Assembly: GCA_019695265.1 (NCBI GenBank)
Contig: JAIBAJ010000009.1
Span: 1-57,232 of the forward strand
DNA length: 57,232 nucleotides
DNA from: Bacteroidia bacterium
GTDB lineage: Bacteria; Bacteroidota; Bacteroidia; JAIBAJ01
Direction: 5' to 3'
The position numbers were made by a program, and so were the translations under genes. Positions 25,929 to 34,685 of this stretch are shown here, piece by piece. The notes below the pieces were generated by a model. The model searched no databases and was not told the origin of the DNA. It saw nothing but the letters and a program-made list of their open reading frames with translations. Position 1 is the first letter of the stretch, and each line of letters starts with the position of its first letter.

Positions 25929-27355
25929 GCCTAACTCGCAGACACATAATAAAAACAATGGGAATAGTGGGTGGTGGATTGGCTGGAGGCATGGTTCCTT
26001 CGATAAGCCTATTGGCGGGAAGAGATTTTGTTTCCAAACGACCACTGGTAAAAAAGTTCCGATCGGTTGCTGTTGAAGCCCTTTTGAAGGAAATAGCCTC
26101 TTTTTTGCCGGATAAAGAGCTTGCCTGGCTATTTGAGAATTGTTTTCCCAATACCTTAGATACAACGGTTGATTTTTCGATGAAGAATGGAGAGCCTGAT
26201 ACTTTTGTGATAACGGGAGATATAAATGCCATGTGGTTGAGAGATAGTTCGGCTCAGGTTTGGCCTTATCTTTCTTTGGTAAATCAGGATCCGGATTTGA
26301 AACTTTTGCTGAAAGGGGTAATAAACAGACAAGCAAAATGTATATTGATAGATCCGTATGCCAATGCATTTAACAAGGGTAAATCCGGATTTGGTTGGAA
26401 AACCGACCTTACCGAGATGAAACCGGAATTGCATGAACGTAAGTGGGAAATAGATTCTTTGTGTTACCCGGTCCGATTGGCTTATGGTTATTGGAAGTCT
26501 ACCGGTGATGGCACCGTGCTACAAGGGAATTGGAAAAAAGCAGCATTATTAATTTTGCAAACTTTTAGTGAACAGCAGCGAAAATCGGGAAAAGGCCCAT
26601 ACCATTTTCAAAGGAGAACCGAAACCCCAACTGATACAGTTCCACTATCAGGTTATGGAAATCCAACCCGAAAGGTAGGTTTAATACATTCCATGTTTAG
26701 GCCCAGTGACGATGCATGTTTATATCCTTTTTTGGTGCCGGCAAATTTGTTTGCAGTACAAAGCTTAATCCAATTGAGTGAGATTGCCGATGAAATTTGG
26801 TTAGACAAGGAATTGAAAATGCGTTTTTTGAGTTTAGCTAAAGAAGTACAGGATGCTATTGAGCAACATGCAATTGTAATTCACCCTGATTTTGGTAAAG
26901 TGTATGCCTACGAAGTGGATGGTTTTGGAAACTATTTATTAATGGATGATGCCAATGTGCCTTCTTTGCTTTCACTGCCTTATTTGGGAGCTGTAGATCA
27001 TCAAAATGAGGTATATCAAAACACTCGGAAAATGGTTTTAAGTTCGTCTAATCCTTACTTTTTCGAAGGAACAAAAGCCAAGGGAATTGGAGGTCCACAT
27101 GTAGGGTTGGAAATGATTTGGCCCCTTTCATTGATTATTCAAGGATTAACTACATCGAATGATTTGGAGTTAAATTACTGTATTGCTTCGTTAAAGGCTA
27201 CTCATGCAGGTACCGGATTTATGCATGAATCCTTTCATATGAATGCGCCGGAGAGGTATACCCGCTCTTGGTTTGCCTGGGCCAATACTTTGTTTGGAGA
27301 ATTAATATATCGAGTTTATAAAGAAAATCCGACTATGCTTCAAAAACAATTTTAA
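25925..27355 (+). CDS. GH125 exo-alpha-1,6-mannosidase, exported
   Basis: The 476-aa protein has an N-terminus TRRHIIKTMGIVGGGLAGG that looks like a twin-arginine or Sec signal, so it is probably periplasmic. GH125 marks include GDINAMWLRDSSAQVWPY (98-115, holding the catalytic acid Asp), FRPSDDACLYPFLVPAN and the C-terminal HESFHMNAPERYTRSWFAWAN. Family members remove terminal alpha-1,6-linked mannose by inversion without metal. The start overlaps the transporter stop by 4 bp, and the GH92 gene follows after 1 bp. Confidence 0.9.
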   Translation: MSLTRRHIIKTMGIVGGGLAGGMVPSISLLAGRDFVSKRPLVKKFRSVAVEALLKEIASFLPDKELAWLFENCFPNTLDTTVDFSMKNGEPDTFVITGDINAMWLRDSSAQVWPYLSLVNQDPDLKLLLKGVINRQAKCILIDPYANAFNKGKSGFGWKTDLTEMKPELHERKWEIDSLCYPVRLAYGYWKSTGDGTVLQGNWKKAALLILQTFSEQQRKSGKGPYHFQRRTETPTDTVPLSGYGNPTRKVGLIHSMFRPSDDACLYPFLVPANLFAVQSLIQLSEIADEIWLDKELKMRFLSLAKEVQDAIEQHAIVIHPDFGKVYAYEVDGFGNYLLMDDANVPSLLSLPYLGAVDHQNEVYQNTRKMVLSSSNPYFFEGTKAKGIGGPHVGLEMIWPLSLIIQGLTTSNDLELNYCIASLKATHAGTGFMHESFHMNAPERYTRSWFAWANTLFGELIYRVYKENPTMLQKQF

Positions 27356-27356
27356 C

Positions 27357-29507
27357 ATGAAAAAAATATTCCTTTTAATGCTTTTGCCATTGGGTTTGTT
27401 AGCCCAAAAATCGGCTGTGGATTACGTTAACCCGATGATTGGAACTGCGGACCATGGGCATACCTATCCGGGAGCAACCACCCCTTTTGGAATGGTGCAG
27501 GTTAGTCCTGAAAATGGAAAACGTGGTTGGGATTGGTGTTCAGGCTATCATTATAGTTCGGAAAAATTGGTGGGATTTTCGAACCTACACCTTAGTGGAA
27601 CAGGTTGTGCTGACTTGGGTGATATTTTACTCATGCCCGGAGTAGGAATAGCAAAAGGAAAGGCAGGGAACTATTTTTCTACCTTCCAACACATCACAGA
27701 ACAAGCGAGTGCAGGGTATTATTCAGTGTTTTTGGAAGAAAGTAAAGTTAAAGTTGAGTTAACTTCTACAAATAGAGTGGGGGTACAACGGTATTATTTC
27801 CCAAATACCGATAAAGCCGATGTGATAATTAATTTGGGTTATGGTAATGATGACCATACCACAGAAACCTTTATTCAGGTAGAAGGAGCTAATCGGGTTT
27901 CGGGATATCGATATTCGAAAGGTTGGGCTGATAAGCAAAAGGTGTTTTTTGTTGCCGAGTTTTCCGAGGCATTTACTTCAAATTCACTTCGTCATGGAGG
28001 AAAAGCCAAAGGGAAGAATGGATTGGCAGTGTTCCGTTTTAACGCAAAAGACGGTGTGCCATTGGAGGTGAAGGTAGGGGTTTCCTGTGTCAGTATAGAA
28101 GGAGCAGAAAGAAATTTAAAGGCGGAAAGTGCCGGAAAATCCTTTGATCAAATTCTAGAGGAGTCTAGGGCAATGTGGCAAAAAGAGCTTGGTGTTATCT
28201 CGGTTACTTCCTTAACGGAGGCGGATAAAACAACCTTTTACACAGCCTTGTACCATACTTTCTTAGCACCAACTTTGTATGGAGATGTTGACGGGAAATA
28301 CCGCGGTCCGGACGGACAGGTGCATCAAAGCGATTTTACAAATTACTGTACTTTTTCTTTGTGGGATACTTTTCGTGCTGAACACCCCTTGTTGACCATA
28401 GTTCAGCCCAAGCGAGTTCCGGATTTAATTAATTCCTTGCTTAATTTTCAGAATCAAGGAGGCTTATTGCCGGTGTGGACTTTGCAAGGCTGTGAAACCA
28501 ATTGTATGATTGGTTATCACAGTGTGCCGGTAATTGTTGATGCCTATTTAAAAGGATTTAAGGGTTTCGATGTTCTCCAAGCCTATGAAGCCGCTAAAAA
28601 GAGTGCATTATCCGGGAAGCGGGGTTTAAAATTTTTGGATTCAGGAAATTCCTCCGATTATATTCCATGCGATAGAGAAGGTGAAAGTGTTTCAAAGGCC
28701 TTAGAGTATGCCTTTGATGATTGGTGTATAGCTCAAATGGCTTCCAAACTAGGGAAGAAAGAGGATGAACTTTTTTTTACCAATAGGGCTGGATTGTACA
28801 AGAATTATTGGGATTCCGGCACCGGATTTATGCGTGGGAAAACAAGCTTGGGTACTTGGGTTTGGCCATTTAATCCTATGCATGCAACCAATTTACAACA
28901 TGAATATACCGAAGGTAATGCCTGGCAATATTCTTGGTTTGTTCCCCACGATGTGGAGGGTCTAGTCAAGTTGATGGGTGGTAAAGAACGGTTTGTAAAT
29001 CGCTTGGATAGTTTGTTTACCCTCAAACTTGAGTTAGGTCCGGGTGCCCCCCCGGATGTTTCCGGGTTAATTGGTCTTTATGCACATGGGAATGAACCTT
29101 CCCATCATATTTCCTATTTATATGCGGCGGTAGGTTATCCGTCAAAAACCCATGAAATGGTTCGTAAAATCATGCGTACTTTGTACAATGATTCCAATTC
29201 AGGCTTATGTGGTAATGAGGATTGTGGACAAATGTCGGCATGGTATGTTTTTTCTTCCCTTGGATTTTATCCTTTAAACCCTTCTGACGGAAAGTATTAT
29301 TTGGGAAGTCCTTTGGTTAAGGAAGCTACTTTGAATTTAGAAAACGGAAAGACTTTTACCATTAAGGCCCAAAATCAAAGTGAAGAAAATAGGTATGTGA
29401 AAAGTGTTACACTCAATGGAATACCTGTTGCACTTCCTTATATAACTAACGAGGAATTGCTTAATGGTGGGGTTCTGGAGTTTAGCATGACTAATAGACC
29501 CGAATAA
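27357..29507 (+). CDS. GH92 alpha-mannosidase, exported
   Basis: The 716-aa protein has a signal peptide (KKIFLLMLLPLGLLAQ) followed directly by the GH92 start DYVNPMIGTADHGHTYPGA. TTPFGMVQVSP, a beta-sandwich and an (alpha/alpha)6 barrel follow. Catalytic-domain motifs GNEPSHHISYLY and GNEDCGQMSAWYVFSSLGFYP are present. GH92 enzymes are calcium-dependent inverting exo-mannosidases, most often alpha-1,2. Together with GH125 and the sugar symporter this makes a compact pathway: trimming of mannan or high-mannose N-glycan and import of mannose. No SusC/SusD genes are present here. Confidence 0.93.
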   Translation: MKKIFLLMLLPLGLLAQKSAVDYVNPMIGTADHGHTYPGATTPFGMVQVSPENGKRGWDWCSGYHYSSEKLVGFSNLHLSGTGCADLGDILLMPGVGIAKGKAGNYFSTFQHITEQASAGYYSVFLEESKVKVELTSTNRVGVQRYYFPNTDKADVIINLGYGNDDHTTETFIQVEGANRVSGYRYSKGWADKQKVFFVAEFSEAFTSNSLRHGGKAKGKNGLAVFRFNAKDGVPLEVKVGVSCVSIEGAERNLKAESAGKSFDQILEESRAMWQKELGVISVTSLTEADKTTFYTALYHTFLAPTLYGDVDGKYRGPDGQVHQSDFTNYCTFSLWDTFRAEHPLLTIVQPKRVPDLINSLLNFQNQGGLLPVWTLQGCETNCMIGYHSVPVIVDAYLKGFKGFDVLQAYEAAKKSALSGKRGLKFLDSGNSSDYIPCDREGESVSKALEYAFDDWCIAQMASKLGKKEDELFFTNRAGLYKNYWDSGTGFMRGKTSLGTWVWPFNPMHATNLQHEYTEGNAWQYSWFVPHDVEGLVKLMGGKERFVNRLDSLFTLKLELGPGAPPDVSGLIGLYAHGNEPSHHISYLYAAVGYPSKTHEMVRKIMRTLYNDSNSGLCGNEDCGQMSAWYVFSSLGFYPLNPSDGKYYLGSPLVKEATLNLENGKTFTIKAQNQSEENRYVKSVTLNGIPVALPYITNEELLNGGVLEFSMTNRPE

Positions 29508-29581
29508 ACTGTTGAAACAAATAAACAAAGGTTATTAATTGAAAAGATAAACTTCTTAGGATTGCAAATTAGAACAAGCCA

Positions 29582-31030
29582 ATGGAAAACAGAAAGTTAG
29601 GATTATCAACAGCCATTTTTATGGTAATGGGAACCATGATTGGATCAGGTATTTTTATAGTTAGTGCTGATATATCCAGAGTATTAGGAAATCCTTTGCT
29701 ATTGCTATTGGTTTGGGTAGTAACGGGTGGCTTAACCTTAATTGCAGCGAATTGTTTTAGTGAATTTGCAGGGATGTTTCCTCAGTCAGGTGGGCAGTAC
29801 CAATTTCTGAAGGAGGCGTTTAATCCCTTGTTGGCTTTTCTATATGGTTGGTCATTGTTTTTAGTTATTCAATCTGGAGCTATTGCAGCCGTTGCAGTTG
29901 CCTTTGCAAAATTTGCTGCTGTTTTGTTTCCATTTTTTAGTCCCGACAATATACTCTTGGATTGGGGAAGTTTTAAAATTAGTGCCGCTCAGCTATTGGC
30001 TATTTTTTCCATTTTTATTATCACTTTTATTAATACCAGGGGTGTTCACTATGGAGGTTGGGTACAATCAGTATTAACTGTAATAAAGGCCTCTACCTTA
30101 CTTTTTGTGATAATTACTTCCATTTTTTTGTTTTCAAATGCTGATTCTATTCACCTAAATTTCAATGACTTTTTTAGCCTGGATAAGCGAACCTTCGCAG
30201 ATGGAGCTTGGGTTTCAGAATCTTGGACAATTACAGCATTAATATCAGCGATGGGTGTAGCAATGGTTGGAAGTTTGTTTTCAAGTGATGCATGGAGTAA
30301 TGTTACATTTATTGCTAATGAAATTGAAAATCCGAAAAAAAATGTTCCGAGAGCATTGGTTTTGGGTGTATTTGGAGTTGTTATGTTGTATTTATTAGCC
30401 AATGTGGGATATTTGTTTGTTTTGCCTTTGTGGGGTAATCCGGAAGGTGGGAATATTTTGGAAAAGGGAATACAACATGTTCAGGATGATAGGGTGGCAA
30501 CCGGAGTTATGTCTTTAATTTTTGGACCTATTGGCGCTTCCATGATGGCTGTATTAATAATGATTTCAACCTTTGGCGCTAATAATGGGATGCTTCTTGC
30601 CGCCAGCAGGGTCTATCAAACAATGGCTCAGGATGGATTGTTCTTCAAAAATATGGCAGTTTTGAACAAGAACCATGTACCCGAAATTTCATTGTGGATC
30701 CAATTTGCCTGGTGTTCCATCCTCTGTCTATCAGGAAAATATGGGGATTTACTCGATTATGTCATGTTTGTGGTTGTGATTTTTTACATTTTAACTATTG
30801 TTGGTTTATTTATTCTTAGGAAAAAGTCGCCTAACCTAAATCGTCCTATCAAGGCATTTGGATACCCTTTTTTACCTATTGTGTATATTTTGGCTATGAG
30901 TGGATTTGTTGTTAACTTACTTTTGCAAAAACCAAACTTTACAGTACCGGGTCTGGCAATTGTTCTCTGTGGAATTCCAATCTATTATTTATGGAGAAAA
31001 ATCAATGACAATTCCAATCCGGCAGTTTAG
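29582..31030 (+). CDS. APC-family amino acid permease
   Basis: The 482-aa protein has about 12 membrane segments and the APC signature near the start (GTMIGSGIFIVSADI) and in the first third (ANCFSEFAGMFPQSGGQYQFLKEAF). It should import or exchange an amino acid across the inner membrane. The substrate cannot be assigned; the sequence is broadly like LAT or serine/threonine exchanger types. It starts 74 bp after the GH92 gene and ends 18 bp before dihydroorotase on the same strand. Confidence 0.87.
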   Translation: MENRKLGLSTAIFMVMGTMIGSGIFIVSADISRVLGNPLLLLLVWVVTGGLTLIAANCFSEFAGMFPQSGGQYQFLKEAFNPLLAFLYGWSLFLVIQSGAIAAVAVAFAKFAAVLFPFFSPDNILLDWGSFKISAAQLLAIFSIFIITFINTRGVHYGGWVQSVLTVIKASTLLFVIITSIFLFSNADSIHLNFNDFFSLDKRTFADGAWVSESWTITALISAMGVAMVGSLFSSDAWSNVTFIANEIENPKKNVPRALVLGVFGVVMLYLLANVGYLFVLPLWGNPEGGNILEKGIQHVQDDRVATGVMSLIFGPIGASMMAVLIMISTFGANNGMLLAASRVYQTMAQDGLFFKNMAVLNKNHVPEISLWIQFAWCSILCLSGKYGDLLDYVMFVVVIFYILTIVGLFILRKKSPNLNRPIKAFGYPFLPIVYILAMSGFVVNLLLQKPNFTVPGLAIVLCGIPIYYLWRKINDNSNPAV

Positions 31031-31048
31031 ATACCTGACTTACCTGCC

Positions 31049-32380
31049 ATGACCTATATTCTAAGAAATGCACTACTAATTAATGAAGGGAAGCGATTTT
31101 ATTCCGATGTATTAATTCACAAAGGTAAAATTGAGAAAATTGCATCTTTCATTGATATCCCATTCAATTACATTGAGTTTAATGCCGAAGGAAAGTTGCT
31201 TTTGCCCGGATTAATAGATGATCAGGTACACTTCAGAGAACCGGGATTAACACACAAAGGAGATTTGTTTACTGAAAGTAGAGCTGCTGTTGCTGGAGGT
31301 ATTACATCTTATATGGAAATGCCCAATACAGTTCCCGGGGCTTTAAGTCAAGACTTGTTGGAACAAAAGTATGAACGTGCTGCTCAAGTTTCACTAGCCA
31401 ATTATTCATTTTACATGGGGACTTCCAATGACAATTTGGAAGAGATTTTAAAAACAAATCCTCAAACAGTTTGTGGTGTAAAAATATTTATGGGAAGTAG
31501 CACCGGTAATATGCTGGTAGATAATAGTTCAACCATTGAAAAAATCTTCTCCGAGGTCGATATGTTGATTGCAACCCATTGTGAAGATGATAAGATAATA
31601 AAAGGTAATCTGGATAAAATAAAAGCCGTACTAGGTGAGGATATTTCCCCGAATTATCATCCAATAATTCGAAATACAGAAGGATGCTACGCTTCCTCTT
31701 CAATGGCAGTAGCCCTTGCTAAAAAGCATGGAACCCGGTTGCATGTTTTGCATATTTCTTCAGCAAAAGAATTGGATTTATTTGAATCCATTCCTTTGGA
31801 GAAGAAGAAGATTACAGCGGAAGCTTGCGTGCACCATTTATGGTTTAGTGCGGATGATTATTCTGAAAAGGGAAATTTTATCAAATGGAACCCATCCATT
31901 AAATTCAACGAGGATAGGGAAGCTATACGAAAGGCCGTAAAGGATGGAAGAATAGATGTTTTGGCAACTGACCATGCCCCACATACTATCGAGGAAAAAA
32001 TGCAAGGGTATTTAAAAGCCCCATCGGGCGGACCCTTGGTACAACATGCTTTAGTTGCTTTGTTGGAATTAGAAAAACAAGGTGTTTTCGATTTAGAAAC
32101 CATTGTTCAGAAATATTGTCATAATGTTGCTCAACTATTTCAGATTAAGGATCGTGGATATATTCGGGAAGGATATTGGGCCGATTTGGTATTAGTTAAC
32201 CACCACCAACCCTGGCTGGTTAGTAAAGAGAACTTATTGTATAAATGTGGATGGTCTCCTTTTGAAGGACAGGAATTTAGTTCGGCTGTTGAAAAGACTT
32301 TTGTGAATGGGAAATTAGCCTATTACAATGGTAAAATCAATGAAGTTGGCATGGGGATGAGATTAGAATTCAATAGATAG
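31049..32380 (+). CDS. pyrC: Dihydroorotase
   Basis: The 443-aa amidohydrolase cyclises carbamoyl aspartate to dihydroorotate in pyrimidine synthesis. The catalytic residues are visible: GLIDDQVHFREPG (53-66), GVKIFMGSST with the carboxylated Lys, IATHCEDD, LHVLHISSA, and the catalytic Asp in LATDHAPHT. The first His of the usual HxH metal motif is Gln (DQVH), which I recall as normal for the Bacteroidota dihydroorotase type. It follows the permease gene by 18 bp. A degenerate second copy lies at 41845-43083, so this one is probably the active enzyme. Confidence 0.9.
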   Translation: MTYILRNALLINEGKRFYSDVLIHKGKIEKIASFIDIPFNYIEFNAEGKLLLPGLIDDQVHFREPGLTHKGDLFTESRAAVAGGITSYMEMPNTVPGALSQDLLEQKYERAAQVSLANYSFYMGTSNDNLEEILKTNPQTVCGVKIFMGSSTGNMLVDNSSTIEKIFSEVDMLIATHCEDDKIIKGNLDKIKAVLGEDISPNYHPIIRNTEGCYASSSMAVALAKKHGTRLHVLHISSAKELDLFESIPLEKKKITAEACVHHLWFSADDYSEKGNFIKWNPSIKFNEDREAIRKAVKDGRIDVLATDHAPHTIEEKMQGYLKAPSGGPLVQHALVALLELEKQGVFDLETIVQKYCHNVAQLFQIKDRGYIREGYWADLVLVNHHQPWLVSKENLLYKCGWSPFEGQEFSSAVEKTFVNGKLAYYNGKINEVGMGMRLEFNR

Positions 32381-32933
32381 GGTCCATAGAAATTGGTAGT
32401 TGGGAGGTAGGTAGCGAATTTTTGAAAATGATCCCTTTTGTTGCGGTTTAAACTAAAAACTGCAATAGAATTCTATTACGGCTTTCAACTACGTCAAATA
32501 CAAGTATTCCAGAACAATTTTTGACTTCAAACTAGTTCATTATTTTTTCTCTACAAAATTAAGCTGAAACCCCTTTCTTTATTGTATTTGAAAGCCTGAT
32601 CACGATTTCTATTGCAGAATTAAGGTTTAATAGATACAAGGACAGGTTGAGATAAGCATATCAGTATGAGGTTGCGCCTCGGGCAACGATAGAGGCAAGT
32701 AGCTCCAAGCCAACGCAGCGTTTAGCGGAGTGGGCTTGGACTACAGCCGAAAGCGTGACCCGAACGCCCATGCAAGCATTATGGGGTTTAGCAAAAGTAG
32801 AGTAGGGCGAAGGGGGCCCGCATACTAAGAATAATAAAAATAAGTCAAAAGGGCAGGATGGACTTTCTCTGATTACCCAAAAAAGGGAAAAGCTGTTTTG
32901 TTCTTTACAGACAGAATTTATCGGGAAAATGGT
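32381..32933. other. Convergent intergenic region with repeat copy E
   Basis: Contains family 1 copy E at 32668-32821. I see nothing recognisable in 32381-32667 or 32822-32933; the plus-strand reading frame at 32898-33200 is antisense to a better gene. Confidence 0.6.
32668..32821 (+). repeat. Structured intergenic repeat family 1, copy E
   Basis: Starts GAGGTTGCGCCTCGGGC (GAGG/CCTC hairpin) and ends GGGGGCCCGC. The variable arm starts TCCAAGCC/GGCTTGGA; copy B has TCCAAGAC/GTCTTGGA, so a C.G pair is swapped for A.T. The second arm is CGCCC/GGGCG. The flanking bases AGTAT and ATACT could lengthen the closing stem. It lies between convergent genes. Confidence 0.88.
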
Positions 32934-33566
32934 TTAGCTATAACGGACGTAGGTATGTCTGATTTTTCTAGGTTTTTCCTTGTTAAGGCCAAGCAGAAAT
33001 ATGCGTTCGAAGCCTGGCACTATTTGGTCAATTGGTGTAGCGATTCCGTTTCTGTCGTACATATTATCGGAAATAAAGAAGCAATTATAGCTATTGGCAC
33101 CGATAACACTTTGGTATTTAGGAATGACATTTTCCGTAATTTTTCGACCTTTTATACCAAGCCATTTTACCCCATCGTCGTAACTTTCACCTCGACTTAG
33201 AGCAAAATTGGCAGCACGAATTCCCCTTCCATTCCAGAAGGATAGAACCCCATTTTCGATTACAAGGCGTTTTATAATAATAGCGAAAAGAAGGTCAATA
33301 CTGGATTTGTGAGGGCCTTTATTATTGGCTCTAACCTTTAATTGTCGAGCGCAATACAAAACTTCTTTGGTTGAAATGTTAGTGGTAAAACCATCACGGA
33401 GCGTAATTCTGGATTGATACTTGCCGATGGATTCAATTTGAACAATTTCTTCGAGGGTATAAATATTTAAAAGTGCTTTTATGGTAGCTAAGGCAACACA
33501 GTTTTCGGTTGTATCGAGATAAAATGAAGCAATATATTTTTTAATTGAAAGAGGTTTAGTTTTCAT
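32934..33566 (-). CDS. Hypothetical protein of 210 aa
   Basis: I do not recognise this protein. It has no signal peptide or membrane segment. A conspicuous ENCVALATIKALL segment lies near residue 17, a basic stretch near 75-90, and an Asn/Tyr-rich segment (NSYNCFFISDNMYDRNG) near 158. The ATG at 33566 is preceded at 33588-33597 by a TAccTTTTGG element that could be its promoter (minus strand, TTG 21 bases upstream). It is transcribed divergently from the XRE-like regulator at 33706, so the two may form a regulated pair. Base composition resembles the neighbours. Confidence 0.7.
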   Translation of the reverse strand: MKTKPLSIKKYIASFYLDTTENCVALATIKALLNIYTLEEIVQIESIGKYQSRITLRDGFTTNISTKEVLYCARQLKVRANNKGPHKSSIDLLFAIIIKRLVIENGVLSFWNGRGIRAANFALSRGESYDDGVKWLGIKGRKITENVIPKYQSVIGANSYNCFFISDNMYDRNGIATPIDQIVPGFERIFLLGLNKEKPRKIRHTYVRYS

Positions 33567-33705
33567 TTTAAGGTTTTGAAAGGATTGCCAAAAGGTAAAT
33601 TTAATGAATGGATCACTACAATAAGATTAAAAATATACAAAAAATATACAAAAGAGTTTAAATAATGTAAAACAATTGTTGGTTTTTTATCTAAACCTTT
33701 GTTTT

Positions 33706-34083
33706 GTGAGATTTCCACATAGAGGGCAGATACTAAAAGAAACTTTAAATGCTTTTGGTTTAAAAACAAATGCAGTTGCAAAAGCTGTTGGAGTTAACAG
33801 GGTAACTTTATATACCTGGTTTAAAGATCCGGAATTAGGCATAGACAAAATTAGGAGAATTAGTCATAGTTTGAAAATTGATCTTAGTCAAAGTTTCCCT
33901 GAATTTCTAGTTGTAAATGATCCTTCCAATTCAAGTTTGTATTCCAATTCAGTAGAAAAAGTTCAACCTGATTTTGAACGTCAATTATTGGATCTTTACA
34001 AAAGATATACTCTTTTGTTGGAAGAACACCAAGAGTTGATAAGGAAGCACAATAGTTTGCTGGAAAAATTGAAAGGAAATTAA
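33706..34083 (+). CDS. Small XRE-like helix-turn-helix protein with coiled-coil tail
   Basis: The GTG at 33706 gives 125 aa and is preferred over TTG at 33676, which lies in the likely promoter. Residues about 5-60 form a helix-turn-helix (HRGQILKETLNAFGL, AVAKAVGVNRVTLYTWF) of the type that binds operator DNA. After a Ser-rich linker the C-terminal 40 aa (FERQLLDLYKRYTLLLEEHQELIRKH) are heptad-like, suggesting dimerisation. It is divergent from the 210-aa unknown gene and could regulate the shared 140-bp promoter region. Its stop overlaps that of the convergent sigma factor gene by 4 bp. Confidence 0.72.
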   Translation: MRFPHRGQILKETLNAFGLKTNAVAKAVGVNRVTLYTWFKDPELGIDKIRRISHSLKIDLSQSFPEFLVVNDPSNSSLYSNSVEKVQPDFERQLLDLYKRYTLLLEEHQELIRKHNSLLEKLKGN

Positions 34084-34685
34084 ATTTTCCCTTCTGTATT
34101 TTTCATCATGTTATATAAAAACTCTCTTGCTCGGAAAAGTTGAGCTTTCACTGTACCAAGGGGTAAATCCAGTTGTTGAGCAATTTCTTCGTAGGAGAGT
34201 TCTTTATAGTAGCGTAATTCGACCAAATTTCGGTATCTGGGCTTTAATTTGTCAACTACGGCCCGCATGTGTTTAACCTTTTGTTTTTTAATTAGCCATT
34301 CCTCCGGGTCTAATGTTGCGGATTTTACTTCCACTGTAATTTCGCTTCCGTCGCCACCTTCAATAGGTTTGTCCAACGAGTAAATTTGCATTTTTTTTCT
34401 TCGTATAAAGTCAATGCAATTGTTAGTAGCAATTTTGAACAGCCAAGTACTGAAGGCATAATTAGGTGCATATTGGTGCAACTTATTAAAAGCCTTGCCA
34501 AATGCTTCAATAGTTAAATCATCTGCATCGTCCTTGTTGTTGACCATTTTAAGCAGCATGAAATAAACAGAATCTCTGTAACGATCCATCAATTCTGCAT
34601 AGGCTTTTTGATCACCATCAGTTAATGCTTGCTGAACCAACTTGTAGTCGTATTCGGCTTTAGAGGAGAGGTTTCCTACTTCCAT
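34080..34685 (-). CDS. ECF-type RNA polymerase sigma factor
   Basis: The 201-aa protein has sigma-70 region 2 (DRYRDSVYFMLLKMVNNKDDADDLTIEAFGKAFNKL, FSTWLFKIATNNCIDFIRR) and region 4 (LKPRYRNLVELRYYKELSYEEIAQQL, GTVKAQLFRAREFL), with no region 1 or 3, as in ECF factors. It redirects RNA polymerase to a limited gene set. No anti-sigma gene is adjacent. It overlaps the 3' end of the upstream GT2 gene by 10 bp, so the two are co-transcribed, and translation of the sigma factor may depend on that of the GT2 gene. Confidence 0.92.
   Translation of the reverse strand: MEVGNLSSKAEYDYKLVQQALTDGDQKAYAELMDRYRDSVYFMLLKMVNNKDDADDLTIEAFGKAFNKLHQYAPNYAFSTWLFKIATNNCIDFIRRKKMQIYSLDKPIEGGDGSEITVEVKSATLDPEEWLIKKQKVKHMRAVVDKLKPRYRNLVELRYYKELSYEEIAQQLDLPLGTVKAQLFRAREFLYNMMKNTEGKI

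Noticed and set aside
32898-33200. 100-aa plus-strand reading frame
   Set aside because: Antisense to the 210-aa unknown gene, which has a better start and a plausible promoter; the choice is not certain.
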